Source of the DNA: Gammaproteobacteria bacterium HGW-Gammaproteobacteria-4
Lineage (GTDB): Bacteria; Pseudomonadota; Gammaproteobacteria; Xanthomonadales; Xanthomonadaceae
Assembly (NCBI GenBank): GCA_002839995.1
Contig: PGZC01000018.1
Coordinates: 1 to 64,000, forward strand
Length of the DNA stretch: 64,000 nt
Reading direction: 5' to 3'
This document shows positions 46,132 through 55,463 of the stretch, in pieces. The notes under the pieces are model-generated. The model did not search any database. It was given only the letters and a program-made list of their open reading frames with translations, and had not been told where the DNA came from. Both the position numbers and the translations under genes were made by a program. Numbering within the stretch: position 1 is the stretch's first letter; every line of letters begins with the position of its first letter.

Positions 46132-46932
46132 ATGCTCAAGCCCACGGTCAATGTCATGGTCAAGGCCGCGCGCCAGGCCGGCAACATCATCCTTCGCCAT
46201 GTCAGCCGCCTCGACAGCCTGAAGGTGGTCGAAAAGGCCCGCCAGGATTACGCCAGCGAAGTGGATTCACTGGCCGAGGCCGAAATCATCCGTGAAATCA
46301 AGCGCGCGTTCCCGGATCAGGCGATCCTCGCCGAAGAGAGCGGCGCGCAGGGCAAATCGCGCTTCACCTGGGTGATCGACCCACTCGACGGCACCTCCAA
46401 TTTCCTGCGCGGCATGCCGCATTTTTGCGTGTCCATCGCGCAGATGGACGGCAACGAACCGATCCACGCGGTGATCTACGACCCGCTGCGCAATGAGCTG
46501 TTTACCGCCACCCGCGGCGGCGGCGCGCAGCTCAACGAAAAGAAGATCCGCGTTTCCGAACGCCTCGACCTGGAAGGCAGCCTGTTGCTGACCGGCTTTG
46601 CGCCGCGCGAGCGCCAGCGCGTGGGCGCACAACTGGAGACCGTGCGCAGCCTGCTCGAAAACGCCGAGGACATCCATCGCAGCGGTTCGGCCGCACTGGA
46701 CATGGCCTACATCGCCTGCGGCCGCGCCGATGCCTATTTCGAAGCCGGGCTCAAACCCTGGGACATCGCCGCCGGCATCCTGCTGGTGCGCGAAGCCGGT
46801 GGCCGGGTCTGCGACTATCGCGGCGGCAGCGACATGCTGCGCAATGGTCAGGTGGTTGCCGGCAATGTGAAGGTCTGCGATCTGGTGCAGAGGCGCATCG
46901 TCGATACCGGTTACGCCGCCAGTTTCGGCTGA
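46132..46932 (+). CDS. suhB: Inositol-1-monophosphatase / SuhB
   Basis: A 266-residue Mg-dependent phosphatase of the IMPase family; in E. coli SuhB is also part of rRNA antitermination complexes. Metal and catalytic residues: ILAEESG (Glu), [12 protein letters not shown] (the WxxDPxDGT signature) and the C-terminal [15 protein letters not shown]. The start is the ATG at 46132. The gene is divergent from trmJ. In this window inositol phosphate chemistry may also matter for the CDP-alcohol phosphatidyltransferase group at 28.6-32 kb, but that link is speculative. Confidence 0.95.
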   Translation: MLKPTVNVMVKAARQAGNIILRHVSRLDSLKVVEKARQDYASEVDSLAEAEIIREIKRAFPDQAILAEESGAQGKSRFTWVIDPLDGTSNFLRGMPHFCVSIAQMDGNEPIHAVIYDPLRNELFTATRGGGAQLNEKKIRVSERLDLEGSLLLTGFAPRERQRVGAQLETVRSLLENAEDIHRSGSAALDMAYIACGRADAYFEAGLKPWDIAAGILLVREAGGRVCDYRGGSDMLRNGQVVAGNVKVCDLVQRRIVDTGYAASFG

Positions 46933-46964
46933 TACCGCAACGGCAGCAACGCGGCGATCTGCCC

Positions 46965-47090
46965 TGTAGGAGCGCACCCTGTGCGCGACCGCTACACGCG
47001 ATCCACCTGGGTCGCCCACAGGGTGGGCTCCTACAAAAAAACGGTGACCTGCGCCAACATCCGCGGTCGCCCACACGGTGGGCTCCTACA
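46965..47090. repeat. Three REP half-elements in a row
   Basis: 46965-46990 is a variant with TGTAGGAGCGCACCCTGTGC. 47011-47035 and 47066-47090 are two head-to-tail copies of GTCGCCCACAGGGTGGGCTC (the second with CACACGG). They lie between suhB and rlmKL. The second copy reaches into rlmKL: its complementary TAG at 47088-47086 is the stop codon of that gene. Confidence 0.85.
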
Positions 47091-49269
47091 AAAACGCGGC
47101 AATCCGCCCCGGTGCGTGCGCGTCTTGCGTGCGATGCCGCAACCGCCAGCAGCGATGGATGCGCGGGTTGCGCGCGAAATCCGGATCGATGGTGTGTTCG
47201 CTGATGTCCTGCACGTCGGCGAACTCGCTCACAGCCGCTTCATCGAGCCGGAAGCGGCGGAAGTTGTTGGAAAAGTACAGACTGCCGCCGGGGCCGAGCC
47301 TGGCCATGGCCAGGCGCAACAGCGCGACGTGGCTTTGCTGAATGTCGAAATCCTCGGCCCGCGCTGAATTGGAAAACGTCGGCGGGTCGCAGAAGATCAG
47401 TCCGTATTGACCGCGATCGGCGGCAAGCCACGCCATCACATCGGCCTGCTGCAAGCGATGGCTGGGTCCGGTGCAGCCGTTGAGCGCGAGATTCTCCGCC
47501 GCCCAGTGCAGGTAAGTGGCCGACAGATCGACCGTGGTGGTGTCGCTGGCGCCGCCCAGCGCCGCGTGTACCGTGGCGGCGCCGGTGTAGGCGAACAGGT
47601 TGAGAAAACGCTGCCCCGTGGCCTCGGCAGCGAGACGCAGGCGCATCGGCCGATGATCGAGAAACAGGCCGGTGTCGAGATAGTCGAACAGATTGACGCG
47701 CAGCAGCGCCTTGCCCTCGCTTACGACCACCACCTCGTTGCGCTGATCCTGCCGGCAGTAGGTGCTGCCGCCCTTGCCGCGCACGCGGGTCTTGATCGCG
47801 ATGTGCTCCGCCGGCAGCGCAAACACCGCACTGGCTGCGCGCACCAACTCGCCAAACCGGCGCCGCGCATCGGCTTCGGGGATCGTCTTGGGTGCGGCAT
47901 ATTCCTGGATATGCAGGAACGTACGCGCCTCGCCTTCGGCCTCGCGGTAGACGTCGATGGCCGCCGCGTATTCGGGCAGGTCGGCATCGTAGACCCGGTA
48001 ACAACTCACGCCCTCGCGTTCGCGCCAACGCTTGAAACTGCGCAGGTTCTTGCGCAGGCGATTGGCAACCATGGTGGCGCCTTCGCTGAGCGTATCCGCG
48101 GCATCGGTGCTTGCCTGCGCACGCTGACGCGCAACCGGATCGCACACGATCAGGCTGCATTCGAGCGCGCCATTGAACAACACGTAGCGTTTGCCGGCGC
48201 GAAGACCAGTGGCATATGCCAGATCAGCACTGCCGCACAGCAACGCGGCACGCCAGCCGGGCACGATACGCGCCAAGGTGTCGCCGAGCCGGCGATACAA
48301 CTCCGGATCGGCGGCCAGCCGCGCATCGTAGGGCGGGTTGCAAACCGCCAGGCCGCGGGTTTCGCGCAGCGGCTCCAGTTCGGCCAGTTCGCGGCATGCA
48401 AACGTCAGATGCGCAGCAACGCCGGCACGCTCGGCATTGGCGTTGGCGGCGCGGATCGCGAGCGGATCGATATCGCTGCCGAACAAGGCCGGCAATGGGC
48501 GCTGCGCACCGGCGGCGGCACGCTCGCGCGCGGATGAAACCGTGCGCGACCAGAGCGCGACATCCAGCGCCAGCCAGCGCGTCGGCAGCGCTGCGCCGTA
48601 ACGATCGAGGCCGGGCGCGCGATCCAGCGCCAGCAACGCGCCTTCGATCAACAAGGTGCCCGAGCCGCACATCGGATCGAGCAGGCTGCCGCCCTCGGCG
48701 GCAATCTGCGGCCAGCCGCCGCGCAGCAATACCGCTGCCGCCAGCGTTTCCTTCAGCGGCGCCTCGCCCTGCGCCTGTCGCCAACCGCGTCGGTGCAGGC
48801 TGCCGCCGCCGAGATCGACCGATAATACCGCCCTGCCCTTGCGTACCGACAGATTGATGCGCAGGTCGGGATTTTCGCTATCCACCGACGGCCGTGTGCC
48901 GGTACGCGCCCGGAATTGATCGACGACCGCATCCTTGACCCGCTGCGCCGCAAACCGGGCGTGGGTGATGCCGGTGCCGGAGACATTGGCATCGACCACC
49001 AGCGTGCCTTCCGCGCCGAGGTGGTCGCCCCACTCCACTTCGAGCGCGCCATCGTACAGCGCCTGCTCATCGGCACAGTCGAACTCGGCCAGCGGCCACA
49101 AGGCGCGGCTGGCCAGCCGCGAAAACATCGCCACCGCGTACGGCAGATCGGCATCGCCATCGGCGTTGGCGCCTGCCACCGCCGCGGTGGCGCGGGTCGC
49201 GCCGAGCGCAATCAACTCATCGACCAGCAGGTATTCCAGGCCCTTGGCGCAGGGGACGAAGAGCTTCAC
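47086..49269 (-). CDS. rlmKL: 23S rRNA (guanine) methyltransferase RlmKL, bifunctional
   Basis: A 727-residue fusion that methylates G2445 (N2, RlmL part) and G2069 (N7, RlmK part). The THUMP domain covers about residues 45-165. The RlmL methyltransferase has [19 protein letters not shown] and the NPPY tetrapeptide in [11 protein letters not shown]. The RlmK domain has [20 protein letters not shown] and [13 protein letters not shown]. The start is GTG at 49269, overlapping the upstream hydrolase stop (GTGA). The C-terminus, RIAAFL followed by TAG, is encoded partly by the REP repeat at 47066-47090. The normal end was therefore probably extended or replaced by a few residues. Confidence 0.95.
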   Translation of the reverse strand: MKLFVPCAKGLEYLLVDELIALGATRATAAVAGANADGDADLPYAVAMFSRLASRALWPLAEFDCADEQALYDGALEVEWGDHLGAEGTLVVDANVSGTGITHARFAAQRVKDAVVDQFRARTGTRPSVDSENPDLRINLSVRKGRAVLSVDLGGGSLHRRGWRQAQGEAPLKETLAAAVLLRGGWPQIAAEGGSLLDPMCGSGTLLIEGALLALDRAPGLDRYGAALPTRWLALDVALWSRTVSSARERAAAGAQRPLPALFGSDIDPLAIRAANANAERAGVAAHLTFACRELAELEPLRETRGLAVCNPPYDARLAADPELYRRLGDTLARIVPGWRAALLCGSADLAYATGLRAGKRYVLFNGALECSLIVCDPVARQRAQASTDAADTLSEGATMVANRLRKNLRSFKRWREREGVSCYRVYDADLPEYAAAIDVYREAEGEARTFLHIQEYAAPKTIPEADARRRFGELVRAASAVFALPAEHIAIKTRVRGKGGSTYCRQDQRNEVVVVSEGKALLRVNLFDYLDTGLFLDHRPMRLRLAAEATGQRFLNLFAYTGAATVHAALGGASDTTTVDLSATYLHWAAENLALNGCTGPSHRLQQADVMAWLAADRGQYGLIFCDPPTFSNSARAEDFDIQQSHVALLRLAMARLGPGGSLYFSNNFRRFRLDEAAVSEFADVQDISEHTIDPDFARNPRIHRCWRLRHRTQDAHAPGRIAAFL

Positions 49270-49778
49270 AGCGCACGCAGGAATTGCGCAAATGCCTGCG
49301 CCACATAATCGACATGCGCACTGAGCCGGTGATCGTCGTCGACCAGCCGCAGCTCGGCATTGCGTGCCTGCGCCCAGCCCACCACGTCGGCGGCCGGGAT
49401 CAATTCATCGTGCCAGCCGTGTATGGCGAGTGTGGGTACGTTGGCGGCATCGAAAGCGCGCGCGTAACCTGCGATCCGAATCGGCGGCGCCATCAAAAAC
49501 AGCCCCTGTACCGGCACCTGCAACGACACAAAACCGGAAATGAAGGCGCCCATGCTCGAACCGACCAGCAGCAGTGGCCCCTGCGCGGCACGGGCGCGCT
49601 CATGCAGGCGGGCGATGCGGCGATCGATGTCCTGTACCCGGCCGGCGGCGTCGACATCGGAATAATCCGGCCGCTCGTGGCTGAAGCCCAACTGCTCGGC
49701 CACCGCCGCCAGCGCGCTGACTTTGGTCGCCGCGGGCGAGGAATCCAGACCGTGGGAGAGGATGATGTGTGGTTTCAT
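49266..49778 (-). CDS. Small alpha/beta hydrolase (YqiA/RBBP9-like)
   Basis: A 170-residue compact alpha/beta hydrolase. It opens with [22 protein letters not shown], a typical oxyanion loop. The nucleophile elbow is [17 protein letters not shown] (Ser near residue 78). The acid appears in [16 protein letters not shown] and the His in [17 protein letters not shown]. No lid domain and no signal peptide are seen. The start is the ATG at 49778; the open frame to 50102 runs antisense to the amidase gene. It overlaps rlmKL by 4 bp and is divergent from the amidase. The substrate is probably a small ester, not predictable. Confidence 0.83.
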   Translation of the reverse strand: MKPHIILSHGLDSSPAATKVSALAAVAEQLGFSHERPDYSDVDAAGRVQDIDRRIARLHERARAAQGPLLLVGSSMGAFISGFVSLQVPVQGLFLMAPPIRIAGYARAFDAANVPTLAIHGWHDELIPAADVVGWAQARNAELRLVDDDHRLSAHVDYVAQAFAQFLRAL

Positions 49779-49841
49779 GCAATGCGGTTTCCGCCCGATG
49801 ATGGGCGCGACGAAGGGGCCGCAAATGGTAGCATCCGCGCC

Positions 49842-50435
49842 ATGCCCATCGAGCTTCCGCCGAGCGCAAACCCGTTGATCGAACCGTGGCCGTTGCCGTG
49901 GGAAGATCGACTGGAGCAGCGCCCGTTGCGCGCCATCGACCTGGTGGTGATCCACTGCACCGAGCTGCCGGACCTGACGACCGCCCGCGCATACGGCGAG
50001 CGCGTGCTGTATGAATCGGGCACCGGCAACAGCGGGCACTATTACATCGATCGCGATGGCCGGGTACTGCGGTTCATCGCACCCGAACGCGCCACCCATC
50101 ACACCCGCGGCTACAACGCGCGCAGCATCGGCATCGAGCTGATCAACGCCGGCCGCTACCCGGACTGGCTCGACTCACGCCATCAGGCCATGTCCGAGCC
50201 GTACACCGAAGCGCAAATCACGGCCTTGATCGCGCTGTTGCGCACGCTGCACGCGCAAATCCCGTCGCTGCGCGGCATTGCCGGCCATGAAGACCTCGAT
50301 CGCGATCGAGTGCCGGCGAGCGACGACCCCGGTGTGCTCGTGTACCGAAAACGCGACCCCGGCCCGCTGTTTCCGTGGGATACCGTAATCGAAGGCAGCG
50401 GCATCGCGCGCTATTCGCCTGAGAAGGATCGGTGA
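49842..50435 (+). CDS. N-acetylmuramoyl-L-alanine amidase (AmpD-like, Amidase_2)
   Basis: A 197-residue zinc amidase that cleaves the MurNAc-L-Ala bond, probably on peptidoglycan turnover products. The start is the ATG at 49842; the upstream open frame is antisense to the hydrolase. Zinc ligands: the His in LVVIHCTELPD, the His pair in ATHHTRGYN, and the GHEDLDRDRVPASDDPG segment, where the last Asp corresponds to the third ligand region. SIGIELINAG is the conserved core strand. No signal peptide is seen, consistent with a cytoplasmic AmpD-like role. The nearby muropeptide genes of other AmpD loci are absent. Confidence 0.9.
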   Translation: MPIELPPSANPLIEPWPLPWEDRLEQRPLRAIDLVVIHCTELPDLTTARAYGERVLYESGTGNSGHYYIDRDGRVLRFIAPERATHHTRGYNARSIGIELINAGRYPDWLDSRHQAMSEPYTEAQITALIALLRTLHAQIPSLRGIAGHEDLDRDRVPASDDPGVLVYRKRDPGPLFPWDTVIEGSGIARYSPEKDR

Positions 50436-50439
50436 CATT

Positions 50440-50470
50440 CCCGGGTTTCGGCCTGCGGCCTCAACCCGGG
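50440..50470. repeat. Inverted repeat between convergent amidase and halogenase genes
   Basis: Arms CCCGGGTT / AACCCGGG enclose GGCC-TGC-GGCC. The same words occur at 2168-2190 and 22000-22025. It lies 5 bp after the amidase stop and 24 bp before the halogenase stop. It could therefore act as a bidirectional transcription barrier, though neither side has a T tract. Confidence 0.6.
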
Positions 50471-50493
50471 ACTTCGCGACGCACACGGAAACT

Positions 50494-51993
50494 TCACGCC
50501 CGGCAATTGGCGGCCACGTACTCGCTATGGCCGGGCAGCGTCGCCGCCGCCTGCGCCACCGTGCCGCGGATGCCACGCAAAAACCCGTCGAGCTGCTCGG
50601 TACTGATGGCATCGGCAGACGGGTGATAACGCTCGGGCACGATGTCCTGGCCGAGCATCACCTGCAACCAGCTTCCCTCGGTGAACAACTCCTCGTTTTC
50701 GCGCACGATCTGGCCGCTGGCGCGGAACAGCGCGACCTTGCGCGCTGCGCGCTCGGGCAATTGCAGCTGCGCGCAGTGGCGCCAGAATGGCGTGTCATCG
50801 CGCTCGGTCGCCTTGTAGTGCAGCACCAGAAAATCGCGCACGCTTTCGTATTCGTAGCGGGTCTGGCGGTTGAACTCATCGCTCAACGCCACGTCGCAAT
50901 GCCGATCCGGAAACATGACCAACAGACGATTGATGCAGGACTGGATCAGATGGATTGCGGTCGATTCCAGCGGCTCGACGAAGCCGCTGGCCAGCCCGAG
51001 CGCGACGCAATTGCGATGCCAGACCTTGTTGCGGATGCCGCTGGTGAAGCGCAATGCGCGTGGCTCGGCCAGCGCCTCGCCATCGAGGTTGGCGAGCAGC
51101 AACGCGCTGGCCTCGTCTTCGCTCATGAAGTCGCTGCAATAGACATGGCCATTGCCGGTGCGGTGCTGCAACGGGATGCGCCATTGCCAGCCGGCCGGCC
51201 GGGCATTGGATTGCGTGTACGGGCGCATCGGCTCGGCCCGGACACTGGGCACGGTGACGGCACGATTGCACGGCAGCCAACGGCTCCAGTCGTCGAAACC
51301 CGCCTTCAGCGCACCTTCGATCAACAGCCCGCGAAAGCCCGAGCAATCCAGGAACAGGTCGCCTTCGATGCGCTCGCCGCTGTCCATCTGCACCGATTCG
51401 ATGAAGCCGTCGGCGGCGCGCAATTGCACGTCCACCACCTTGCCTTCGCTGCGGCGCACGCCGCGCTGCTCGGCATAGCGGCGCAGGAACCGACCATAAA
51501 GCCCGGCATCGAAATGATAGGCATAGCGGATACCGCCAACCGGGGTATCGCCCACCTTGTCCATGCGGCCAAATCGCCGGCCTTCGGCGGCAATGGTATT
51601 GAGCGAATAGTCCCACAAACGGCTGTCGCCGCCGGAGCGCTGGCTGCGCAACCAGTAGTGGTGAAACGACAACGGCCCGAGCGGCATCCCTGTTTCGCCG
51701 AAGGCATGCAGGTACGAATCGCCGACACGGCGCCAATCGTTGAACTGGATGCCGAGCTTGAATGTGCCCTGCGACGCGCGCAGCACTTCGTTTTCATCCA
51801 GACCGAGAAACGAATTGACCAACCGGATCTGTGGGATGGTGGCCTCGCCGACACCGACGATGCCGATCTCCTCGGACTCGATCAGGCGGATACGCAACTG
51901 CTGGCCCATGGCCTTGGCGAGGCTTGCCGCGGCCATCCAGCCGGCGGTACCGCCACCGACGATGACGACGTCGCGAATTCTTGATTCGGACAT
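50494..51993 (-). CDS. Flavin-dependent halogenase (tryptophan halogenase family)
   Basis: A 499-residue FADH2-dependent enzyme of the tryptophan-halogenase family. FAD binding is VVIVGGGTAGWMAAASLAKA at the N-terminus. VGVGEATIP is a family-specific segment. The diagnostic WxWxIP motif is GWQWRIPL near residue 270. GFVEPLESTAIHLIQ is the conserved region that contacts FAD/chloride. The start is the ATG at 51993. Similar genes lie beside TonB-dependent receptors and glycosidases in Caulobacter- and Xanthomonas-type sugar loci, where their real substrate is unknown. No NRPS/PKS or flavin reductase gene is nearby, so secondary metabolism is unlikely. A terminator and REP pair separate it from the receptor upstream. 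Confidence 0.93.
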   Translation of the reverse strand: MSESRIRDVVIVGGGTAGWMAAASLAKAMGQQLRIRLIESEEIGIVGVGEATIPQIRLVNSFLGLDENEVLRASQGTFKLGIQFNDWRRVGDSYLHAFGETGMPLGPLSFHHYWLRSQRSGGDSRLWDYSLNTIAAEGRRFGRMDKVGDTPVGGIRYAYHFDAGLYGRFLRRYAEQRGVRRSEGKVVDVQLRAADGFIESVQMDSGERIEGDLFLDCSGFRGLLIEGALKAGFDDWSRWLPCNRAVTVPSVRAEPMRPYTQSNARPAGWQWRIPLQHRTGNGHVYCSDFMSEDEASALLLANLDGEALAEPRALRFTSGIRNKVWHRNCVALGLASGFVEPLESTAIHLIQSCINRLLVMFPDRHCDVALSDEFNRQTRYEYESVRDFLVLHYKATERDDTPFWRHCAQLQLPERAARKVALFRASGQIVRENEELFTEGSWLQVMLGQDIVPERYHPSADAISTEQLDGFLRGIRGTVAQAAATLPGHSEYVAANCRA

Positions 51994-52082
51994 GAGGCAT
52001 TTTCCTTGCGGGAAGCGCGTGCTGACATGGTAACGACTACCGATGAAGCGCACACCATGGGCAACCCCACGATCGCGTCGCG

Positions 52083-52152
52083 GGTCGCCCACAGGGTGGG
52101 CTCCTGCAGGTAAGCGCAACCGCTTTTTGCAGGAGCCCACCCTGTGGGCGAC
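52083..52152. repeat. REP-type inverted pair 4
   Basis: Arms GGTCGCCCACAGGGTGGG...CTCCTGCAG and the complement, with a loop GTAAGCGCAACCGC. Both arms carry TGCAG instead of TACAG, so the change is matched on the two sides. It lies between the receptor terminator and the halogenase start. Confidence 0.85.
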
Positions 52153-52169
52153 AACTTGCCACCACCCAT

Positions 52170-52205
52170 AAAAAACCCCTGCCGGCGGGGGAGCGCCGGC
52201 AGGGG
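52170..52205 (-). terminator. Rho-independent terminator after the interrupted receptor
   Basis: On the minus strand, perfect 12-bp arms CCCCTGCCGGCG and CGCCGGCAGGGG close a 6-nt loop and are followed by six T residues. It ends the receptor transcript 30 bp after its stop codon. Confidence 0.9.
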
Positions 52206-52235
52206 CAAGGCGGGGGACGCCCGTGACGCGTTGAA

Positions 52236-54128
52236 TCAGAAGCGGTAGGAAACACCAAACAGGAAGCTCACACCGAACTTCTGCCGGTCGATGACGAAGC
52301 GGCCGTCGCCCTGCTCGAAGGTGGTGAACGGTTCGTCGGTGAGGTTGTTGGCCTGGCCGAGGAAGGTCAGCCCCTTCATCGGGCCAGACTGCAACTCGTA
52401 GCTGATCTGCGCGTCGAGAATGCTCTCGCTCTTGGCCGAGCGGGTGACGCGGGTGGCGCTGAGGCCGAAGATCTCGGACAGGAACTGGTCGCGATAACGA
52501 TGGCTCAGACGCACCGAGAAACCGCTCTTCTCGAAGTAGGCGGTGTTGTTGGTAACCCATTCCGACAAGCCGGGCACGGCGATCGCCGATTCGCCCGGCG
52601 CCAGCTTCACACTGCTGTCGGTGTAGGACACACTGCTGATCACGCCAAACCCGTCCAGCGCCTCAGACAACAGGCTGAGCGGCACCGATGCGGTGAACTC
52701 GCCACCGGCGATCCAGCCACTGCCTGAGTTGGTCGGGCCGGACGCGATGCCTTGCGTGGTGCCAAGCATGGCCTGCTCTTCAGGGCTCAGGAACTCATCG
52801 ACGAACTGCGAGAAATCGACCAGTCGCGCCGAATTGGGATTGACGAAATCCTCGAGATCCTTGTAGTAGCCGGCCAGCGCCACGTAGCCCTTGCCATCGG
52901 CGAAGTACTGCTCGATCGACAGGTCGATGTTGGTCGACATGAACGGCTTGAGGTTGGCGTTGCCGCCACCGGAACTGAACGCGGAGCGATTCGGATCGGT
53001 TTCGGTGAGCTGGGTGCGGTTGACGTTGAGGGTAAGACCCGCATTCAACTGATCCATGCGCGCGCGGGCCATGGTGCGTCCGGCACCCAGGCGGACCTTG
53101 AGGTCGTTATCAAAGTCGAAGATCAGGTTCAGGCTCGGCAGCAAACGCCAGTACTTGTCGCCATCGCGCGATTCGACGAAGTTCGGGTTGCTGACGCCCG
53201 GGCTGCCCGCCGGCGGCGCCGCGGCACGGAATCCACCCGAGGTCTGATCGGTGTAGACCGCCTGCACGCCGATGTTGCCGGTTACACCGACATCACCGAT
53301 GTTGCTGTCAATGTCAGCCCGAACGAAGCCCAGCGCAATGTCTTCACGAACCTTCCAGTCCTGCGGAATGTTGAACGACGACAGTGCGGTATCGACGCGA
53401 ACCAGAAAACCCTGGTTGATCAGGTCCAGCGGCCGGATCGACAAATGCCCCGGAATGCCGATGAAACTCAGATCGGCGGGGTTGGCGAGCAACAGGTCCG
53501 TCGGAACCGGAGTAAAGCCGTTGGTGTTGTCGGTGCCGTTGACCGGGGTCAGGAACTGCTGGCGAATCTGCCGATCCTTGTCGCGACGGCTGAAATCGAC
53601 GCCCACCGTAACCCGGCTGATGGCGCCCTCGACAAACGAGCGATCCAGCGCAAACTTGACGTGCGCGAGTTGATCCTCGGTATCCGGCGCATTGATGAAG
53701 CCCGCCTGGGTCAGACCGGCACCGCCGCCCCAACCCTGCGGGTCGGTGATGCCGAACAGCGCCGGGTTGCCGTAATCGATGCTCGGGCTGAACGTGAACT
53801 GGCCACCATTGGTGACGCTGAACCCGAGCGAATCGGCCAAACCGTTGTTGCTGCCGGGGCCAGTGCCGAGGTAGGTTTCGAGGTTTTCGTCGCTGCGCTC
53901 CGAGCGCGAATAGCTGATGTCATTCTCGAAGCCCCAACCCTCGCCGAACTCCCAACGATTGTTCCAACCGAAGGTGAACAACTGCGCATTGCGTTCGTTG
54001 CGATCATTGCGCATCACGCCGCGCACGTTGTCGAACACGCCCTGAGTGACCAGTCCGTCGGTAGCGGTGAAGCCCGGGCGAAGCTGGGCGTTCGACCAGA
54101 ACAGCGGAAACTCGATGCCGCGGATCAA
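52236..54128 (-). CDS. TonB-dependent receptor of the alpha-glucan locus, 3' part after an in-frame TAG
   Basis: The C-terminal 630 codons of a large TonB-dependent receptor, in exactly the same frame as the 5' part and separated from it only by a TAG at 54131-54129. It contains most of the beta-barrel, beginning IRGIEFPLFWSNAQLRPG and ending with FGVSFLFGVSYRF, a normal C-terminal aromatic strand. No ribosome binding site precedes the TTG at 54128. On its own it could not be exported because it lacks the signal peptide and plug. The sequence after the stop shows no further lesion, so the nonsense change is recent, suppressed, or an error. Expected cargo: maltodextrins, from the neighbouring glucosidase and isoamylase. 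Confidence 0.88.
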   Translation of the reverse strand: MIRGIEFPLFWSNAQLRPGFTATDGLVTQGVFDNVRGVMRNDRNERNAQLFTFGWNNRWEFGEGWGFENDISYSRSERSDENLETYLGTGPGSNNGLADSLGFSVTNGGQFTFSPSIDYGNPALFGITDPQGWGGGAGLTQAGFINAPDTEDQLAHVKFALDRSFVEGAISRVTVGVDFSRRDKDRQIRQQFLTPVNGTDNTNGFTPVPTDLLLANPADLSFIGIPGHLSIRPLDLINQGFLVRVDTALSSFNIPQDWKVREDIALGFVRADIDSNIGDVGVTGNIGVQAVYTDQTSGGFRAAAPPAGSPGVSNPNFVESRDGDKYWRLLPSLNLIFDFDNDLKVRLGAGRTMARARMDQLNAGLTLNVNRTQLTETDPNRSAFSSGGGNANLKPFMSTNIDLSIEQYFADGKGYVALAGYYKDLEDFVNPNSARLVDFSQFVDEFLSPEEQAMLGTTQGIASGPTNSGSGWIAGGEFTASVPLSLLSEALDGFGVISSVSYTDSSVKLAPGESAIAVPGLSEWVTNNTAYFEKSGFSVRLSHRYRDQFLSEIFGLSATRVTRSAKSESILDAQISYELQSGPMKGLTFLGQANNLTDEPFTTFEQGDGRFVIDRQKFGVSFLFGVSYRF

Positions 54129-55097
54129 CTAGGTTTCGTTGAAATCGGTATAGCTCAGATCCAGGGTACTGTGAAAGTTTTCGCTCGGCTGATACTCGAT
54201 CGTGCCGATGACGCCGAACCGGTTCAGGTCGTTCGACGCGGCAAACGGCTTGGCACCGCCAATCACATGGGTGCCGTCGCCGATGTCGGGGAAACCCCAG
54301 GCATTGAAACGCTCCTGTTGCAGCGGCGTCGACTGGCTGGCGATGCCGAGCGTGACGCCAATCGTGTCGTCCGCGAACTGATCGATGAACATCGCGGTGA
54401 CGCGATGGCCCTTGTTCGAGGCATCGGAGTTCAGCGCGCCGTCGTCGTTGACCTCATAGCGGGCGTTGGCCGCGATGGATTGCCGGCCGTGTGCCAACGG
54501 GCGAATGGTGCGCAGATCGACGGTGCCGGACAGACCCTGACCGACGAGCGTCGCATCCGGGGTCTTGTAGACAACGACGCCACCAAGCAGCTCGGCCGGG
54601 TACTGGTCGAACTCGATGCCGCGGTTGTCGCCGGTGGTGACCTGCTCGCGTCCGTTCAACAAGGTGGTGCTGAAGTCGGGGCCGAGACCGCGAATCGAGA
54701 TCACTTGAGCACGGCCATCGACGCGTTGCGACGCGACGCCGGGCAAACGCGCCAGCGCTTCACCGATGCTCACGTCGGGCAGCTTGCCGATGTCTTCGGC
54801 CGAGATTACTTCGACGATCGAAGTGTGGTCGCGCTTGGCGGCGATGGCGGTTTCGACCGAAGCGCGGAAACCGCGCACTTCGACCATGTCGAGCAGCGCA
54901 GCGGTCTCTTTCTCCTTCTTGGCCCGGTCTGCCGCCTTGTCGGCAGCCGTGTCGGCCGCTGCGTCGGCCTGCGCCGTGCCGCCGCTCTGCGCGTCGGCCG
55001 GAGCAACCGGCTCGGCCGCCATCGCGCCGAAGCTCATGCAAAAACCAGCCGAAGCCAGCGCCAGGAACAGCTTGTTGCGCTTGTACACCTTCATCAT
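54129..55097 (-). CDS. TonB-dependent receptor of the alpha-glucan locus, 5' part up to the in-frame TAG
   Basis: The N-terminal 322 codons: ATG at 55097 (or 55094) preceded by GGGAGGGG, signal peptide MMKVYKRNKLFLALASAGFC...AMA, an Ala/Asp/Lys-rich linker, the TonB box-like LLDMVEVRGF and the plug domain. The plug includes IVEVISAEDIGKLPDVSIGEALARLPGV, VISIRGLGPDFSTTLLNGREQ and VVYKTPDATLVGQGLSGTVDLRT. The first barrel strands follow. It stops at DFNET-TAG. The receptor would be 953 residues long without the stop, normal for this group of large xanthomonad receptors. A single C-to-T change (CAG to TAG) could explain it. The operator-like palindrome lies 142 bp upstream. Confidence 0.9.
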   Translation of the reverse strand: MMKVYKRNKLFLALASAGFCMSFGAMAAEPVAPADAQSGGTAQADAAADTAADKAADRAKKEKETAALLDMVEVRGFRASVETAIAAKRDHTSIVEVISAEDIGKLPDVSIGEALARLPGVASQRVDGRAQVISIRGLGPDFSTTLLNGREQVTTGDNRGIEFDQYPAELLGGVVVYKTPDATLVGQGLSGTVDLRTIRPLAHGRQSIAANARYEVNDDGALNSDASNKGHRVTAMFIDQFADDTIGVTLGIASQSTPLQQERFNAWGFPDIGDGTHVIGGAKPFAASNDLNRFGVIGTIEYQPSENFHSTLDLSYTDFNET

Positions 55098-55165
55098 CGC
55101 CCCCTCCCAGTGGTGTGCGAATGTTTTTGATTCCCGGCCGCGCAACATGCGCTCCTGGACTGAAC

Positions 55166-55193
55166 TCGATATGACTCCATCGACTTGCGTCAA
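55166..55193 (-). promoter_or_regulatory. Putative sigma-70 promoter of the alpha-glucan receptor
   Basis: On the minus strand, TTGACG (55193-55188) and TATCGA (55171-55166) with a 16-bp spacer lie about 70 bp before the receptor ATG. The near-palindrome at 55239-55253 is 45 bp further upstream. A regulator there would act as an activator or through looping with the second site. Confidence 0.4.
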
Positions 55194-55238
55194 CTTGCGG
55201 GCAATGGTAGGTCGGCACTCCTCCCACGAACAGCCGCC

Positions 55239-55253
55239 TGCATACGTATTCAT
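55239..55253. promoter_or_regulatory. Operator-like site 1 (TGCATACGTATTCAT)
   Basis: A near-palindrome with a central CG, typical of LacI-family operators, 142 bp upstream of the receptor start. The identical 15-mer appears inverted at 55382-55396 upstream of the divergent alpha-glucosidase, and with one mismatch at 57384-57398 upstream of isoamylase. The gap 55098-55463 holds these two sites and no gene. Confidence 0.7.
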
Positions 55254-55381
55254 TACTTTTGCGTTACGAAATGACGTGTTTACTCGATTTCATCGTGAGC
55301 GCAGAACGGCCATCGTTGCGCCCAGCCTTGCCATCGACCATGCACCGGGTGATCGCCCGCAAAACCACCGCGTCGCAACCC

Positions 55382-55396
55382 ATGAATACGTATGCA
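55382..55396. promoter_or_regulatory. Operator-like site 2 (ATGAATACGTATGCA)
   Basis: Exact reverse complement of site 1, 128 bp away and 68 bp upstream of the alpha-glucosidase ATG. The pair could be bridged by one regulator tetramer, giving joint control of the divergent genes. Confidence 0.7.
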
Positions 55397-55463
55397 CAAA
55401 CCGCCGCTGTCGCGGCCACTTGCCCGTAGACTGCGGCATTCCGATCGCCGCCTGGATTCGACC

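Noticed and set aside
50494-51993. Natural-product gene cluster around the halogenase
   Set aside because: No NRPS, PKS, prenyltransferase, flavin reductase or carrier-protein gene lies nearby. The neighbours are an outer-membrane receptor and glycosidases.
52236-54128. Independent second receptor gene starting at the TTG at 54128
   Set aside because: There is no ribosome binding site, signal peptide or plug, and it is in perfect phase with the upstream frame across one TAG. It is the 3' part of the same gene.
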